From Taxillus chinensis (lineage: Eukaryota > Streptophyta > Magnoliopsida > Santalales > Loranthaceae), in NCBI GenBank assembly GCA_023512835.1, contig JAKCVP010000383.1:62001-126000 (forward strand): a stretch of DNA of 64,000 nt. The letters run 5' to 3'. Positions within the stretch are counted from its first letter, which is position 1; each line of letters opens with the position of its first letter. Both the position numbers and the translations under genes were made by a program. Shown here one piece after another: positions 9,060 to 20,387 of the stretch. The notes beneath the pieces are model-generated. The model saw only the letters and a list, made by a program, of their open reading frames with translations, was not told the origin of the DNA and searched no databases.

Positions 9060-12000
9060 TATCTAATACTTAGGTGGAGTACCTGCTCTACGTACTTAAG
9101 GCGTATATAGAATAAGGAGATAATATCTAAGGCGAAGGACCTAGTAGATTAGAAGAGTAGAGCTAGATAATAAGAGAGGACCTATAATAGGAAGGTCCTT
9201 ATACTATATTAAGAAATCGATAATCTTTATATAAATAAGTTACTAGCTAACCTATTCTAAGTTAATAAGTAGGTAGGTAGTATAAGTAGTACTAGTAAGG
9301 CGCTAGTATTTCTATAATAGCGGAATATTAAAATCCGGGAACTAGACGACTACTATAACTAATCTCTATAAGAATTTAAGGATTTCCGCTACTTATATAA
9401 GAATACTTTTAGCCTTATCCTTAACGATTTCTCTATAGAGAAGTCTAAAATCTACTATACCCTCTAGTATCTAAGGGGAGACGTTTAGGAGGCTTACTAG
9501 TAATATAGAGAAGATAATAATATAAGTAATTAGTTCTAGATAAAATTTATAGAGTATATACTCGATATAGTCGACGATCTAGCGAATTATATATATAAAG
9601 TAGGAAATTAATTTAATAGTACTAGATAAAGGAGAGACTAGACTACCTAATTATTTATGATATATCTAGATTCCCTAGAAGCCTAGCTACTATAATACTT
9701 AGAGGAATATCGGATTTAATACCTTTTCTCTAAGTTATAGCTAGAAATCTAAATTACTATTACTAATAATTACTAGATCCTAGATACTTAAGAAGGGCTA
9801 ATCTCGCTAGTATCTATTCTAGAAAGGAATTTAGCCCGATTAAGTAGATTAGAGTTTTAAATATTAGGTACGAGTAGCTCGTAAATAAGAAGTACCTATA
9901 TTATATATAAGGAGTAGTCGGGAAGGCCGGACTTTAGTATTATCTTAAAGCCCCGACGATTCTCCCTATACCTAGAAAGAGGGAGAGGCGCCTCCCTAAG
10001 ATAAGGAATTAGAGGGGAAGAAGGCTTTATATACTTCTATTACTAATAATTAGGATATATAGTAAAGAACTACCCTAACTAAGCTACTTAGTATTAAGAT
10101 AAGTCCTAGGATAAGGGAAAAGAAAGACTCTTATAGTAGGCTCGGCTATTATAAGAAGAACTATAGTAAAGGATACTACCTATAGTATCTAAGTACTAAG
10201 TATAATACGTAAAGGCTATATAAGTAACCTAAAGAAAATAGGTAATATAGAATAAGAAGTAATAGTAGTATTTAATATAGAGATAGAAGTAAATATTATT
10301 AACTAGTAACTTATAGTATAACTTTCTCTAGAAAAAGAAGGTAACTATTTGTTATAAATCTAATAGATAGACGGATAAAAGTAAAGTATATATAGAAAAT
10401 ATATACTATAGCTACGTATCGCCGACGATTTAGGTTTTAAGAGGATAACTACTAACCCGTTTTTCGGCGTCGAGAGCTCTAATATAGAGGTAATATTAGG
10501 AAATATATTTAGGTAGAGTAAGTTAATATAACTTAATCTAGAGGTATAAATATTTATATAGAGTATTATAAGCGAGGACGAAATTAAGCTAGTTAAGCTA
10601 GATACTTTAAAGGATAAAGAAAATAATATCGCGTTCCTAGGTATAATCTATATAGATCTCTTAGAACTACTAGAAATAAATAATATAGGCGTAGAAGAAA
10701 TATAGAAGTCGATTAGGCTTCTTAATACTCTAGTAGGATTTAAAGATATATTTTTAGTAGAAAAGGCGGCTCGACTTCTAAGAAATAAAATAATAGACTA
10801 TACTATCGATTTATACCTAGGGGTGGAGGTGCCCTATAGACTACTATATAACCTTTTAGCTAAGGAACTATAGGTCCTACGGGAGTATATTAGTAATATA
10901 CTAGAATAGGGCTAGATATAGTATAATATAAGCCCTACTAGAGCCCCGATTCTATTTATACTAAAGAAGGATAGAATACTTCGGCTCTACGTAGACTATA
11001 GAGGCCTTAATAAGGTTATAATTAAGAATAGGTATCTATTACTATTAATTAATAAGATAATAGACTATCTATAAGGCTCCCGTTACTTAATAAGGTTAGA
11101 CCTTAAGGACGCCTATTACCGGGTCCGAATAAGAGAAGGGGACGAGTAGAAGACGGCCTTTAGGATAAAATACGGCTACTTCGAATACCTAGTTATACCT
11201 TTTAGCCTCTATAACGCCCTAGTAACTTTTTAAGTACTAATAAATCGTATTTTAGCCCCGATACTAGATATAATAGTAGTAGTATATCTCGATAATATCC
11301 TAATATTTATATATAAGACGCCGGTAGAACGCTACTAGTATAAAATAAGAAAAGTCCTTATAGTTCTCCGTAATTATAAGCTATATGTAAATCTCGCTAA
11401 ATATGAATTCGTAGTATAATAGCTCGAATTCGTAGGATTTATTATATTAATAAAGGGAGTAGCGATAGACCCAGATTAGGTAGCTATGATATAAAGCTAG
11501 CTAACCCCTTAGAGTCTACGGGATATCTAAGTCCTATTAGGGTTTATAAACTTCTACTATAGGTTTATCGATAGCTATACGCGTATATAGTATAACCGCT
11601 AATCGATTATCTAAAGAAGAATATACCCTTTAGTTAGATAGAGAATTACTAAGATACTTTTAAAAGGCTAAAGAGACTATTCTAAAATAGTATAATATTA
11701 AAATACTTCGACCCTAGCCGACGAATAAGAGTAGAGATAGACGCTTTAGGTTATATACTAGTAGGAATCTTAATATAACTAGATTTAGTGTGGTAGTAGC
11801 GCCCGATAGTATTTTAGTCTAGGAAAATAGCGGCGGCCGAGCTAAACTATAAAGTATATAACTAAGAGCTACTAGCTATCGTCTACTACTTTAGATACTA
11901 GTATTACTACCTAGACGGGGTATAGTACTTTATTTAGGTACTAATAGATTATACTAATCTATAAGGAATATGTTCTTTATCTAGATTAAACGGGCGATAA

Positions 12001-13680
12001 GTATAATAGGTAATATTCCTTATAGGCTTTAATTTCGCTATAGAGTACTATTCGGGATAGACGAACCTAGCGGATCTATTAATAAGGAGATCGGACTATT
12101 TCTAAGTAAACGAGTATATATCTTAGCTATTACTAATATTATAGTAGAAGCTAGGTATAAGTACGTAGGGTATAGTAGAAGCGTAGATACGTCGTATAAT
12201 AGCTATAAGAATCGGCTCCCCTAATAGGATAAGTAGGATTAGGGTACCTACGACTAGTAATAGACTAGAGGAGCGTACTATAGCTATACTTCTAGAGAAT
12301 CGCGATATAGGCTATACTAGCCTTAACCCTACCGCTAGTAGTACTAGTTATAAATAGTTTCTACCTCGTATACTAGTAGCTAAGGCGGCTAGTACCGAAA
12401 TAGTATATAGACCTCGCTTAGTAGACCTTAAAGATCTAATATAAGACCTCTAACTAGAGGATCCCTTTATAGGCGAATAAGAAGAGCGGCTAAAGCGTAG
12501 ACGCCGTACTAGTAAGGTAGATATATAGATAATAGATTCTAAGGGCGTCTTACGGAGGAAATACTATATTTATATACCTCTAGAATAGAGTATTAGGTAA
12601 GAGATCCTAAAAATATACTACGATAACCCTCTTACGGGATACTTTAGTACCTCTAAGACTCTAGAGCTTATAGGGAGATCTTATTAGTAGCTAACGTTAG
12701 ATATAGACGTTTATAACTATATCCGTATATATAATATATACTAAAGGGCGAAAGCTCTAAGATAGAAGCCCTATAGCGAACTTACTAGTCTTCTTATACT
12801 AATAGACGTATTTAAAGAGTTAAGTATAGATTTTATTATAGGGCTACTACCTACTAAAGTTAATAATAACGTATATAACTATATACTAGTTATTATTAAT
12901 AGATACTCTAAGATAGCGATATACGTTCCGTATAAGAAGATAATCGATACTATAGGATTAGCGTACTTATTTCTTATAAGAGTCGCGTATAAATACGAGC
13001 TACTATAAGGAATCGTAACGGATAGGAGTAGCCTATTTACGTCTACGTTCTAGTCGGAATTATACTACTAATATAGAATAATTCGGAAGCTAAGTATAAC
13101 CTTCTATCTATAAACGGATAGATAGACTAAGAGGTAGAATTAAGTACTAGAATAGTACCTATATATATTCGATAAGGTTAAATAAAAGAGTTAGATAGAA
13201 CTACTACTATACGTAGAATTTATTTATAATAATACGAAATATATAAGTATAAAGACGACGCTATTTATAGTAGTATATAGGCGAAATCCTATATTTTTAC
13301 TATAGTAACGAGAATAGAACCCTAAGAGAGGACTACTAGTAGTAATAGAGAGGATATAAAATCTATATATAACTAGAATATAACTAGAGTAATATCTACG
13401 CGTAGCTAGTAAGTAGTAAGCGAAATATTATAATAAAAGTAGGATACTAATAACGTTTAAACTAGGGGATAAAGTATTACTATCGACTAAGTATATTAAA
13501 ATTAAAGATAAAGTAAAGAAATTAAGTCTAAAGTTTATTAGACCGTTTCTAGTATAAAAATAAATAGGAATATAAGTATATAGGCTATAACTACCCCCCC
13601 TTCTACCGGATCTATAACGTCTTCTATATTTTAAAGCTATAACCCTATTAGGAACGGGAGGGTAGTAATAACTATATATT
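9060..13680 (+). pseudogene. Gag-pol remnant of the Gypsy element
   Basis: Reading TAG/TAA as lost Gln/Trp codons, a plus-strand frame shows reverse transcriptase near 10860-11480 ([18 protein letters not shown] at about 10985-11040; KDAYYRVRI; the polymerase site reads YLDNILIF at about 11287). It also shows RNase H near 11750-12000, and integrase near 12600-13350 (ELSIDFIIGLLPTK at about 12820; IVTDRSSLFTS; TFYLQTDRQTKRQNQ at about 13100). The expected YLDD is YLDN, as GATGAT to GATAAT by RIP would give. The gag part (about 9060-10300) is too altered to assign precisely; a lost zinc knuckle may lie near 10140-10190. No function can remain. Confidence 0.85.
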
Positions 13681-14089
13681 CGACGCTCTAGAACTATAAT
13701 TAGACGGAGAAGAGGAGTAGGAAATTAAATAAATACTAGATAGTAAGGTAGATAAGGGGAAAATATTCTTCTTAGTATAATAGAAAGGATTTAGTAATAA
13801 ATAGGATTAATAGATTCTAGAAAAGGATATAAAAGTAGATAATATAGTAAAAGAGTTTTAGAGTAGAAAAGTTAATAAAAGGGGTAGGAGATAGCGTAAT
13901 ATATAAGAAGAAATAGCGATTTATATTTAGTATACTTATACGGTAGCGGCGATTCGCCTACTAAGAAGAAATAAGAAAAATATAATATAAGAATATATAG
14001 ACCGGTAGTACCTAATAGTTATATAGTATAAGTAGTATACGACGGGAGTAAATAATACGTATCCCTAGATAGCTACTACTTATCCGTAG

Positions 14090-15461
14090 GACGGCGGCGC
14101 GCCTAACGTATAAGACGTATAGTAGACGGAGAAGAGGGACTATAATAGTTATTATCGTCGTTGAGGTCTATAGAATCATTATCGACCTATAAGCGAGGAG
14201 TATATTAGTATATAGCGTAGTAACTACGCTATAAGAACGCGGAGATAATATAACGTAATATACTAAAATATTAGGTAGGTTATAGCCGTTATTATCCTCG
14301 TTATCGTTATCGTTATTATTATTAGCGCCGCTACCGCTACTAGTAGGACTACTAAGGTTAGGGGACTAGTATAGCGTACTAGGCGCGATAGGAGGTAGAC
14401 GCTTATAGAGTAGTTAAATCTATATAGGAGACGAGTATTAGTAAGCTATACTATAATAGCGTAGAATAGGCGAATATATAAGGCTACGTATAAGTTAGTT
14501 AGACTTACGGCGTTCTAGTAGCGCAAGGTAGTACTTACGGCGGAGCCGGCGAGTTTCGTCTAGTATAAGGGACTAATAGTCGGCTACGCTAGTAGGGCGA
14601 TACGTCGGCGTACTAAATACTATACCTAGGCGACCCGACTCGTTTATATAAGTATTAAGCTCGTAGGTATATTAGTACTATACGCGTATAAGGAAAATAC
14701 CAGCGTCCTACTTATCTACTACGTTAGTCTTATTATCTATTATAACGGTCTAGTAGATACCTTATACCTTAAGTAGATACGTATAGTAGGCGTTAAATAG
14801 GCGAAGTAACTATAAAGTATTAGTATAGATTATATACGTCGTATAGGTATAATAACTTATAGGAATATAGCGATAGTATAACGTATAGTAGCGTTTGTAA
14901 TATTAACTTATAATTAAGTTAGGCTTATAGACTAAGGGTTTAGTAATATTATACGAGTAGTATACGTAAAACGGTATAGGAGGCGTAGATATATTAATCG
15001 TAGTACTCTCTTTAGGCTACTTATAGTTAGTAGTACCGACTATACTAGGTTTAATACTAGAAGGACGATAGTAGTTAACTATAATAGGTAAGCGATATAG
15101 ATACGTAAGAAAGATAAGGAGAATAAGAAGTAAGTATATAGTATAGGCGAGATGTAAATACTATAAGAGATATAGTAGTATACGTTACCGTATAATATTT
15201 TTACGAGTAGAGAGGTAGTTCTATATTAATAAGTAGAATATAAAGGGTAAGAATAGTAAGAACGTAAGGGTAAACTTTACTATAGTAATAATATAAGTAC
15301 GTATATTATAGGCGGCGCGCCGTCGTAGTATATACTATAAATAGTAAAGATAAGACGCTATAGTATATTAAGACGACTAAGCCCGAATTATAATAACTAA
15401 GTATAAGAGTAGAAGAGGAAGATTATAGCTATCGAGGACGCTAGCCTAGAGGGGGAGCGTA
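14090..15461. other. Unassigned 3' part of the Gypsy element, possible antisense reading frame
   Basis: This interval follows the integrase/C-terminal region and precedes the right LTR. On the plus strand I see no protein resemblance. On the minus strand, one frame from about 15060 to 14400 reads for some 190 codons with only TAG/TAA stops, the kind RIP makes from Gln or Trp codons. Charged stretches such as DETRRLRRKYYLALLERRK occur in it. I do not recognise the protein. It may be noncoding sequence whose composition favours this frame. Confidence 0.35.
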
Positions 15462-15642
15462 TATAAGAGAGAGAGGTATAGTATACCTACGTACCTCTAT
15501 CGCGCTACCGGTACTACGTTTATCCGCCCGTACCGGGTATATATAGGGAGGAGGGGATAGAGTATTCCTCTTCCCTCCTTAAGTGATAGTTCTGTTACCA
15601 CTCTACCACCTCTACACCACGCCCCCTTACTTCTATCTTACA
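15462..15642 (+). repeat. Right LTR of the Gypsy element
   Basis: This is the second 181-bp LTR, ending CTTACA. Here the inner 5' half is mutated (GGTATAGTATACCTACG where the left copy has GGTGCGGTGCACCTGCG), while the outer ~55 bp (about 15588-15642) keep CA and TG dinucleotides (GTGATAGTTCTGTTACCACT). This is the mirror image of the left LTR. Confidence 0.92.
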
Positions 15643-15649
15643 GATAGTC

Positions 15650-17619
15650 TTATTATAAAGAAGCTTATATATTATAATTATATAGGCTCTAGATACTATC
15701 TTAAAGCTAATCTAAAGAATAATAAGACGTCGAATATTACTAGCTATTAAATAAAGATAAAGATTATTTCTATTAATAATAGATAGTAAGTTTAATACCT
15801 TAAAGGATCTATCTCGATCCTTTATAATTATAACTACGAGGTAGTAGACGTTAGGTCTATTACTATTAGATATAGGAATAATCGTAAGTACTACGACGTC
15901 GATAGCTATATTCGTATATATATTAATATAGGTATTAATATATAAGGGATTATTAAGCTAGCTAAGGAATAGATAATAACTACTTATAATATCTATAATA
16001 TCCGCTAGAGTAATATTAATAAGTAAGTAGGAGATATAACTATCTCTAAGTTTATTATTAAGAACGTTATCGATAATAGAGGCTTTATCGCCTATAAGCT
16101 TATAAACTATAGACGTATTAAGTATCTCCTCCTAGTCTTTAAAATATAGATATAGCTCTAGTATAAGTACCTTAATCTTCTCGCTTTTAATTATACTTTT
16201 CGAACGAATAAGTATTAAATACTATTAATAAATATTATTAGCTCCTCTCCCTATAATTCGATAGTTCCTATTATATTCGCTTTTATCGACGATATAAAAT
16301 AGATAGTATTTAAATAGATATTAGAGTAACTAGAAGTCTACTATAAGTATTATTCTATTCCTCCTTATTTAATTAAGGTATTAGATCGAGATCGCGCTAT
16401 TATTAATATAATAGATTATACTAATAGACTTAACTAGCGACCTAGCTTAATTTATCGATAGTACTATATAATAGTAATTAAGATATAGCTACGTAAGAAT
16501 ATCGCTAAAGACGTCCCTCTCGAGATTACCGATAGCCTTAATATCGACTACGATATTATTACGAACGTATACGCTCGAGGCCTTATATATATTCTCTATC
16601 TCTAAGTCGATACCCTTAATATACTTATAATAGCGTAGCTAGACGCGTCTATAGAGACGAGCTTTAATAATATCTATTATAAGCTTTAGTAGTATATAAA
16701 CTTCTAGAATTATATATTAAGAGAGTAGTAGCCCTTCTATAATTAACTAATTAAGAGGTAGATAAATAATTATATATACTTTAGTAAGCTTAATACGTCG
16801 CGTATTAAGATCTAATATATAGTAGTAAAGTAAGCTTATAAAATATTATCGATTAGTCTACTCGGCTTCTACTTCTCTATTAAGCTATAGATTAAAATAT
16901 AAGCGCGTCGAATCGATAAAGAGGTAGCCTATAATTATATATACTTCTCGATATCTATCTATAGTAATCCGCTCTACTATAATATTAAGAGGCTTATAGC
17001 GCTTTATACGCTTAAAGAAGTATAAGCCTAGGTCTAAAAATATAAGAGGGAGCGCCGCTCGCCTATATACTACTTAGACGTATATAAAAGGATAATAAGA
17101 CTCTCTTATTCTTATATACTTATAGATTTTAAGTAGTAGAGCGAATAGTTATTACTAGATTACTTCTATAGGTACTAGTAGCTTATAAGAGGCGTAAGGA
17201 CCTAGATAGAGTATACTACGTCTTCTATAATATATAAACCTCTTAAGAGGAGATAGAGCCCTCGATTTAATACTAATAGATATTAAATATAGATAGTATT
17301 ATCTATAAGACGTCTACTATCTTAGTTCGAGATAGTAGAGAAAACTATATAATACTCTTAGTCTATATCCTCGCGGAATCTACTACTTAGCTTTATATAA
17401 TAGCCTCCGAGAAGGTTTATTATATATATAGTACTAGCGGAGCCTCTATCGACTAAGATAGTAGATAAAACTCTATAAGAAGAGATAGAGTTATTAGTAA
17501 GATCTACTAAGCGAGTGAGACTATAGTAAAATATAAGTAGCTTTAGACTACGTAAGTAGTAGTACTTATATCTAGAATTTAGATTCTTTAGATAATTATA
17601 TATAAATTAGATACTTTAT
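15650..17619 (+). pseudogene. MULE transposase remnant (3' part)
   Basis: Reading stops as former Gln/Trp codons, the plus strand gives a Mutator-like transposase. The MULE-domain motif (usually D-C-T-Y-(K/R)-T-N) appears as FNYTFRTNKYQILLINI at about 16184-16230. It is followed by VPIIFAFIDD and VLDRDRAIINI at about 16378-16410, the latter matching the conserved TDRE/D segment. The first catalytic Asp codon now reads AAT (Asn), as TGAT to TAAT by RIP would give. The 5' part of the gene lies left of the retrotransposon (about 8640-8810). The region is riddled with stops and cannot encode an active enzyme. Confidence 0.8.
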
Positions 17620-17737
17620 TTTATTAATAACGCGTTAAGGGTAATCTACGTAGAAGTATTACTAAATTTTAGTATAGAGCCTACGCTACGGGTACCTAGT
17701 CCCGTTTTGGGGGGGTGGGTGTTCGTTATCAAATCCC
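17620..17737 (-). repeat. Right terminal inverted repeat of the MULE
   Basis: This 118-bp repeat is the inverted partner of 8468-8600. The inner two thirds are free of CA and TG dinucleotides exactly as in the left copy, and the outer ~40 bp are not. It lacks the extra C-rich unit of the left copy. Confidence 0.93.
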
Positions 17738-17746
17738 GTCTGATGT
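17738..17746. repeat. Target site duplication, right copy
   Basis: GTCTGATGT is identical to 8459-8467 and fixes the right boundary of the MULE at 17737. Confidence 0.93.
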
Positions 17747-18081
17747 CCTGCGCGTACCACCCGTAAGAGTAGGTAACTTACCTAGATTGGACTTGATAAT
17801 TAAGCAGCTTTAACCCTTATCCAAAGAAAACCTTACACGCTTGTAATTTCGATTGGTAAGTGAACTTAATGGAACAATTCTCGATACGGAAAGCGTACCT
17901 CTTGTCGTGAGGGACTGACATATGCTAGCTGCTCGAATTTTGACACCCTTTCGGTACGAAATCCCCGTGGGCTGCCCGGAACCTCTATTATTGACATTAG
18001 TTTACCCCCTCTCTAGATCAGCTCTCCTTTCCGCAGAGCTCATTACCAAATTACAGGTGTAGCAAGGAATCACTTCGGGCC
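17747..18081. other. Intergenic DNA, decarboxylase promoter
   Basis: These 335 bp of normal composition lie between the transposon and the decarboxylase start codon. They must contain the promoter of that gene unless the transposon supplies part of it. No gene is seen. Confidence 0.5.
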
Positions 18082-19811
18082 ATGGACGTTGAGCAATTCC
18101 GGACTGCTGCCCACTCGGCAGTTGAGGATAGTGAGGGACTGAACCCCACCTGAATTCCAGCGCTCACTGACCTGGACATTTAGTCATATCCTATTTCTCG
18201 AATCTCCACACTGAGCGAGTGCTACCACCAGTTAAGCCAGGCTATCTTCGTCCCCTCTTGCCAGATTCTGCGCCAGTAGAGGGAGAGCCATGGAACAATC
18301 TCCTCGCAGACCTTTCCACGAAGATCAGGCCAGGCCTTACTCATTGGCAGCACCCCAATTTCTTTGCCTTCTTTCCAGTCGGTCTATCGTATCCTTCACT
18401 TATCGGTGAGCTGTACAGCGCAGCGTTCAACGCCCCAGCATTCAACTGGATTTGCTCGCCTGCCACGACCGAGCTGGAGACCGTTGTAATGGACTGGATG
18501 CGGCAAGCACTAGGCTTGCCCGAATGCTTCAGCAGTCTTGGTGAGGGCGGCGGTGTGATTCAAGGCAGCGCAAGCGAGGCCATCATTGTAGCTGTAGTAG
18601 CAGCTCGAGAGCGCTACGTCCGCGCCATTCTTGCGAAGGAAGGCTTACTGGAAGCAAAGGGCGAGAGTCAAGAGCAGACACTCAAGCGCGAAGATCGCGC
18701 CGCAGAGATTAGAGGCAAGCTCGTGGTTCTGGGTAGTGAGCAGACACACTCGTCCACTGCTAAAGCCGCGCAGGTGCTTGGTCTAAGATACCGAAGCGTG
18801 CGAGCAGGTCTTGAAACTGGCTTTAGCATGACGGGTGCTGCCCTGCGTACAAAGGTCGCAGAGCTTGACGCGCTTGGTCTGCGGCCATTTTTTGTGACCA
18901 CAAGCATCGGTACAACAAACACATGCGCTCTAGACGACGTGGAGGGAATCACAAAGTTTCGTAGAGAACGTCCTGAGATATGGGTGCACATCGATGCCGC
19001 TTACGCAGGATCGGCATTAATTGTACCGGAGCTGCGCGACCAATGCCAGGTAAAGTACCTCAATGAGGTCGACTCGTTTGACGTGAACATGCATAAGTGG
19101 ATGCACGTCAATTTTGACGCGAGCTGCTTCTTTGTACAGAAGCGGGAAGACCTGATCAGAGCGCTCAGCTACACAGCATCGTATCTACTTAACCCCAAAA
19201 CTTTGTCAGGACAGCAGATCACAGACTACCGGGATTGGCAATTGCCTTTGGGGAGACGCTTCAGATCTCTCAAGATCTGGTTCGTATTGAGAACCTACGG
19301 TCTTAAAAAATTACAAGAGGACATCCGGGAACACATCAGACTTGGCGAACATTTTGAAAGTCTGTGTCGGTCCCCGCGCGGACAAAAGGCTGGAATAGTT
19401 GTCATCACACCTGCGGCCTTTGCCCTGACCGTCATTCGCTTCATAGGGCCGGCGCCTCCAGACGATGTGCTGCAACGCCAGTCGAACGGCACGTATCAAA
19501 ATCCTCAGAGTCAGCTCAACGGCTTTGGCGCCAATGGAGATACAGCAGCCACTACGACTGTAACGCATGAGAATGGAAGCCTGAAGCAGGCACACGATCA
19601 GTGTCCACCAGCTACACCGGAGTCCAACGCGCTGACTAAGGAAGTCGCGGAACGTATCAATGCTGATGGCGACTTCTTCATCACGACTACTGTGTTGGAC
19701 GGTATCGATTGCATTCGTGTCGTCGGTGGCAACTTGAACACCAACAAGGGAAGCGTGGATGCACTGTTCGACACCTTGATCAGTACGTACGAGAGCGTCG
19801 TATCCACCTGA
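18082..19811 (+). CDS. Pyridoxal-phosphate aromatic-L-amino-acid decarboxylase
   Basis: This is a group II PLP decarboxylase of the DDC/tryptophan-tyrosine decarboxylase family, giving an arylalkylamine and CO2. Two exons (18082-18130, 18184-19811) give 558 residues. The start MDVEQFRTAAHSAVEDI and the joined segment HTERVLPPVKPGYLRPLLP fit the family N-terminus. Motifs: HPNFFAFFPVGLSYPS (substrate side), GVIQGSASEAI (PLP phosphate), HIDAAYAGSA (Asp to the pyridine N) and NMHKWMHVNFDAS with the PLP-binding Lys. It is longer than the usual ~480 residues because of a low-complexity Gln/Asn/Thr-rich stretch (about residues 424-475) before the C-terminal fold. The substrate cannot be told from sequence. 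Base composition shows no RIP despite the transposon 344 bp upstream. Confidence 0.93.
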
Positions 19812-20306
19812 AGATAGTCTTGCGTAGATTTCATGCCCATACGATTGGCTTCGAAATATTAAATGCGAAATACAGAGTCTACCCGACTGCCTTGCCTTCT
19901 ACCAACTTAGCTCTGCGATGGACAAGGCATGCCAATTACTTGAATGCATTGGCAAAGCCGCCCAAGCTCAACTCCTACCCGCGATGTTGAAGAATCAGTG
20001 TGTTCACTGCACTAGTAGAAATCACTCGATGCCACGTGCTACTTCCCATTGCAATCCACAGGCTCGAACGTCGCCATGGCTATATGGGTGGCAATTGTGG
20101 AAGCTCGACGAGCGTCCATTGAGGACATAGATGGGGAATCTAGACCGCCTCTCAGAGGTCCGAAAGCGGACGTCGCAATCGAACACGACTTTGTGTTCAA
20201 ATAATCGATGCGTGATGCGACGCGCTGCAGAACTTAGGCTGCCATATTGACTCTGTTTGAAGTAGTATTATATATTGCACTTTGACATGCGTCTTTCATG
20301 TTCACT
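19812..20306. other. Intergenic: decarboxylase 3' flank
   Basis: About 495 bp lie between the decarboxylase stop and tRNA-Ser. It includes short open frames only (plus 19918-20130) with no recognisable content. No repeat or RNA gene is seen before the tRNA. Confidence 0.5.
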
Positions 20307-20387
20307 GGCAAGATGGCCGAGCGGTTAAGGCGATTGACTAGAAATCAATTTCCTTCGGGAGCGCAGGTTCGAGTCCTGCTCTTGTCG
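20307..20387 (+). tRNA. tRNA-Ser (anticodon AGA)
   Basis: The gene starts GGCAAGATGGCCGAGCGGTT (acceptor stem and D-arm/A box). It has anticodon stem ATTGA/TCAAT around the loop CTAGAAA (anticodon AGA at 20340-20342), a long variable arm TTTCCTTCGGGAGC as in class II tRNAs, and T-arm GCAGGTTCGAGTCCTGC (B box). The acceptor stem pairs GGCAAGA with TCTTGTC (one G-U) and the discriminator is G at 20387. There is no intron. CCA is not encoded, as is normal for eukaryotes. Confidence 0.95.

Larger units (their letters stand above)
8811..15642 (+). mobile_element. Ty3/Gypsy LTR retrotransposon, RIP-degraded, nested in the MULE
   Basis: A 6.8-kb element is bounded by two 181-bp LTRs (8811-8991 and 15462-15642) starting TG/TA and ending TA/CA. 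Between them, gag-pol remnants run on the plus strand in the order protease, reverse transcriptase, RNase H, integrase, which is the Ty3/Gypsy order. A purine-rich stretch (AGAGGGGGAGCG, about 15448-15459) precedes the right LTR as a polypurine tract would. Candidate 5-bp target duplications (AGTAG at 8806-8810 and GATAG at 15643-15647) differ only by G/A transitions, as RIP could cause, but are weak evidence. About 1.4-1.8 kb between the integrase and the right LTR is not explained by gag-pol. Confidence 0.9.
8468..17737 (+). mobile_element. Mutator-like DNA transposon (MULE) with nested Gypsy insertion, RIP-degraded
   Basis: The outer element has terminal inverted repeats starting GGGATTTGATAACGAACACC (8468-8600 and, inverted, 17620-17737) and identical 9-bp target duplications. 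Its own sequence is 8468-8810 plus about 15643-17737 (roughly 2.4 kb); the rest is an LTR retrotransposon inserted into it. The interior is AT-rich, TpA-rich and almost free of CpA and TpG while CpG persists, the footprint of RIP. The plus-strand transposase remains can be followed in one frame if TAG/TAA are read as former Gln or Trp codons. The element sits between the hydratase and the amino acid decarboxylase genes and interrupts neither. Confidence 0.92.

Noticed and set aside
8806..15647. 5-bp target duplication of the Gypsy element (AGTAG / GATAG)
   Set aside because: The two sides match only if two G-to-A changes are allowed; kept as a remark and not listed as a feature.
8575..17690. 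AT-rich island as a possible centromere or mitochondrial insert
   Set aside because: Inverted repeats, target duplication, LTRs and transposase/integrase motifs explain it fully as RIP-mutated transposons.
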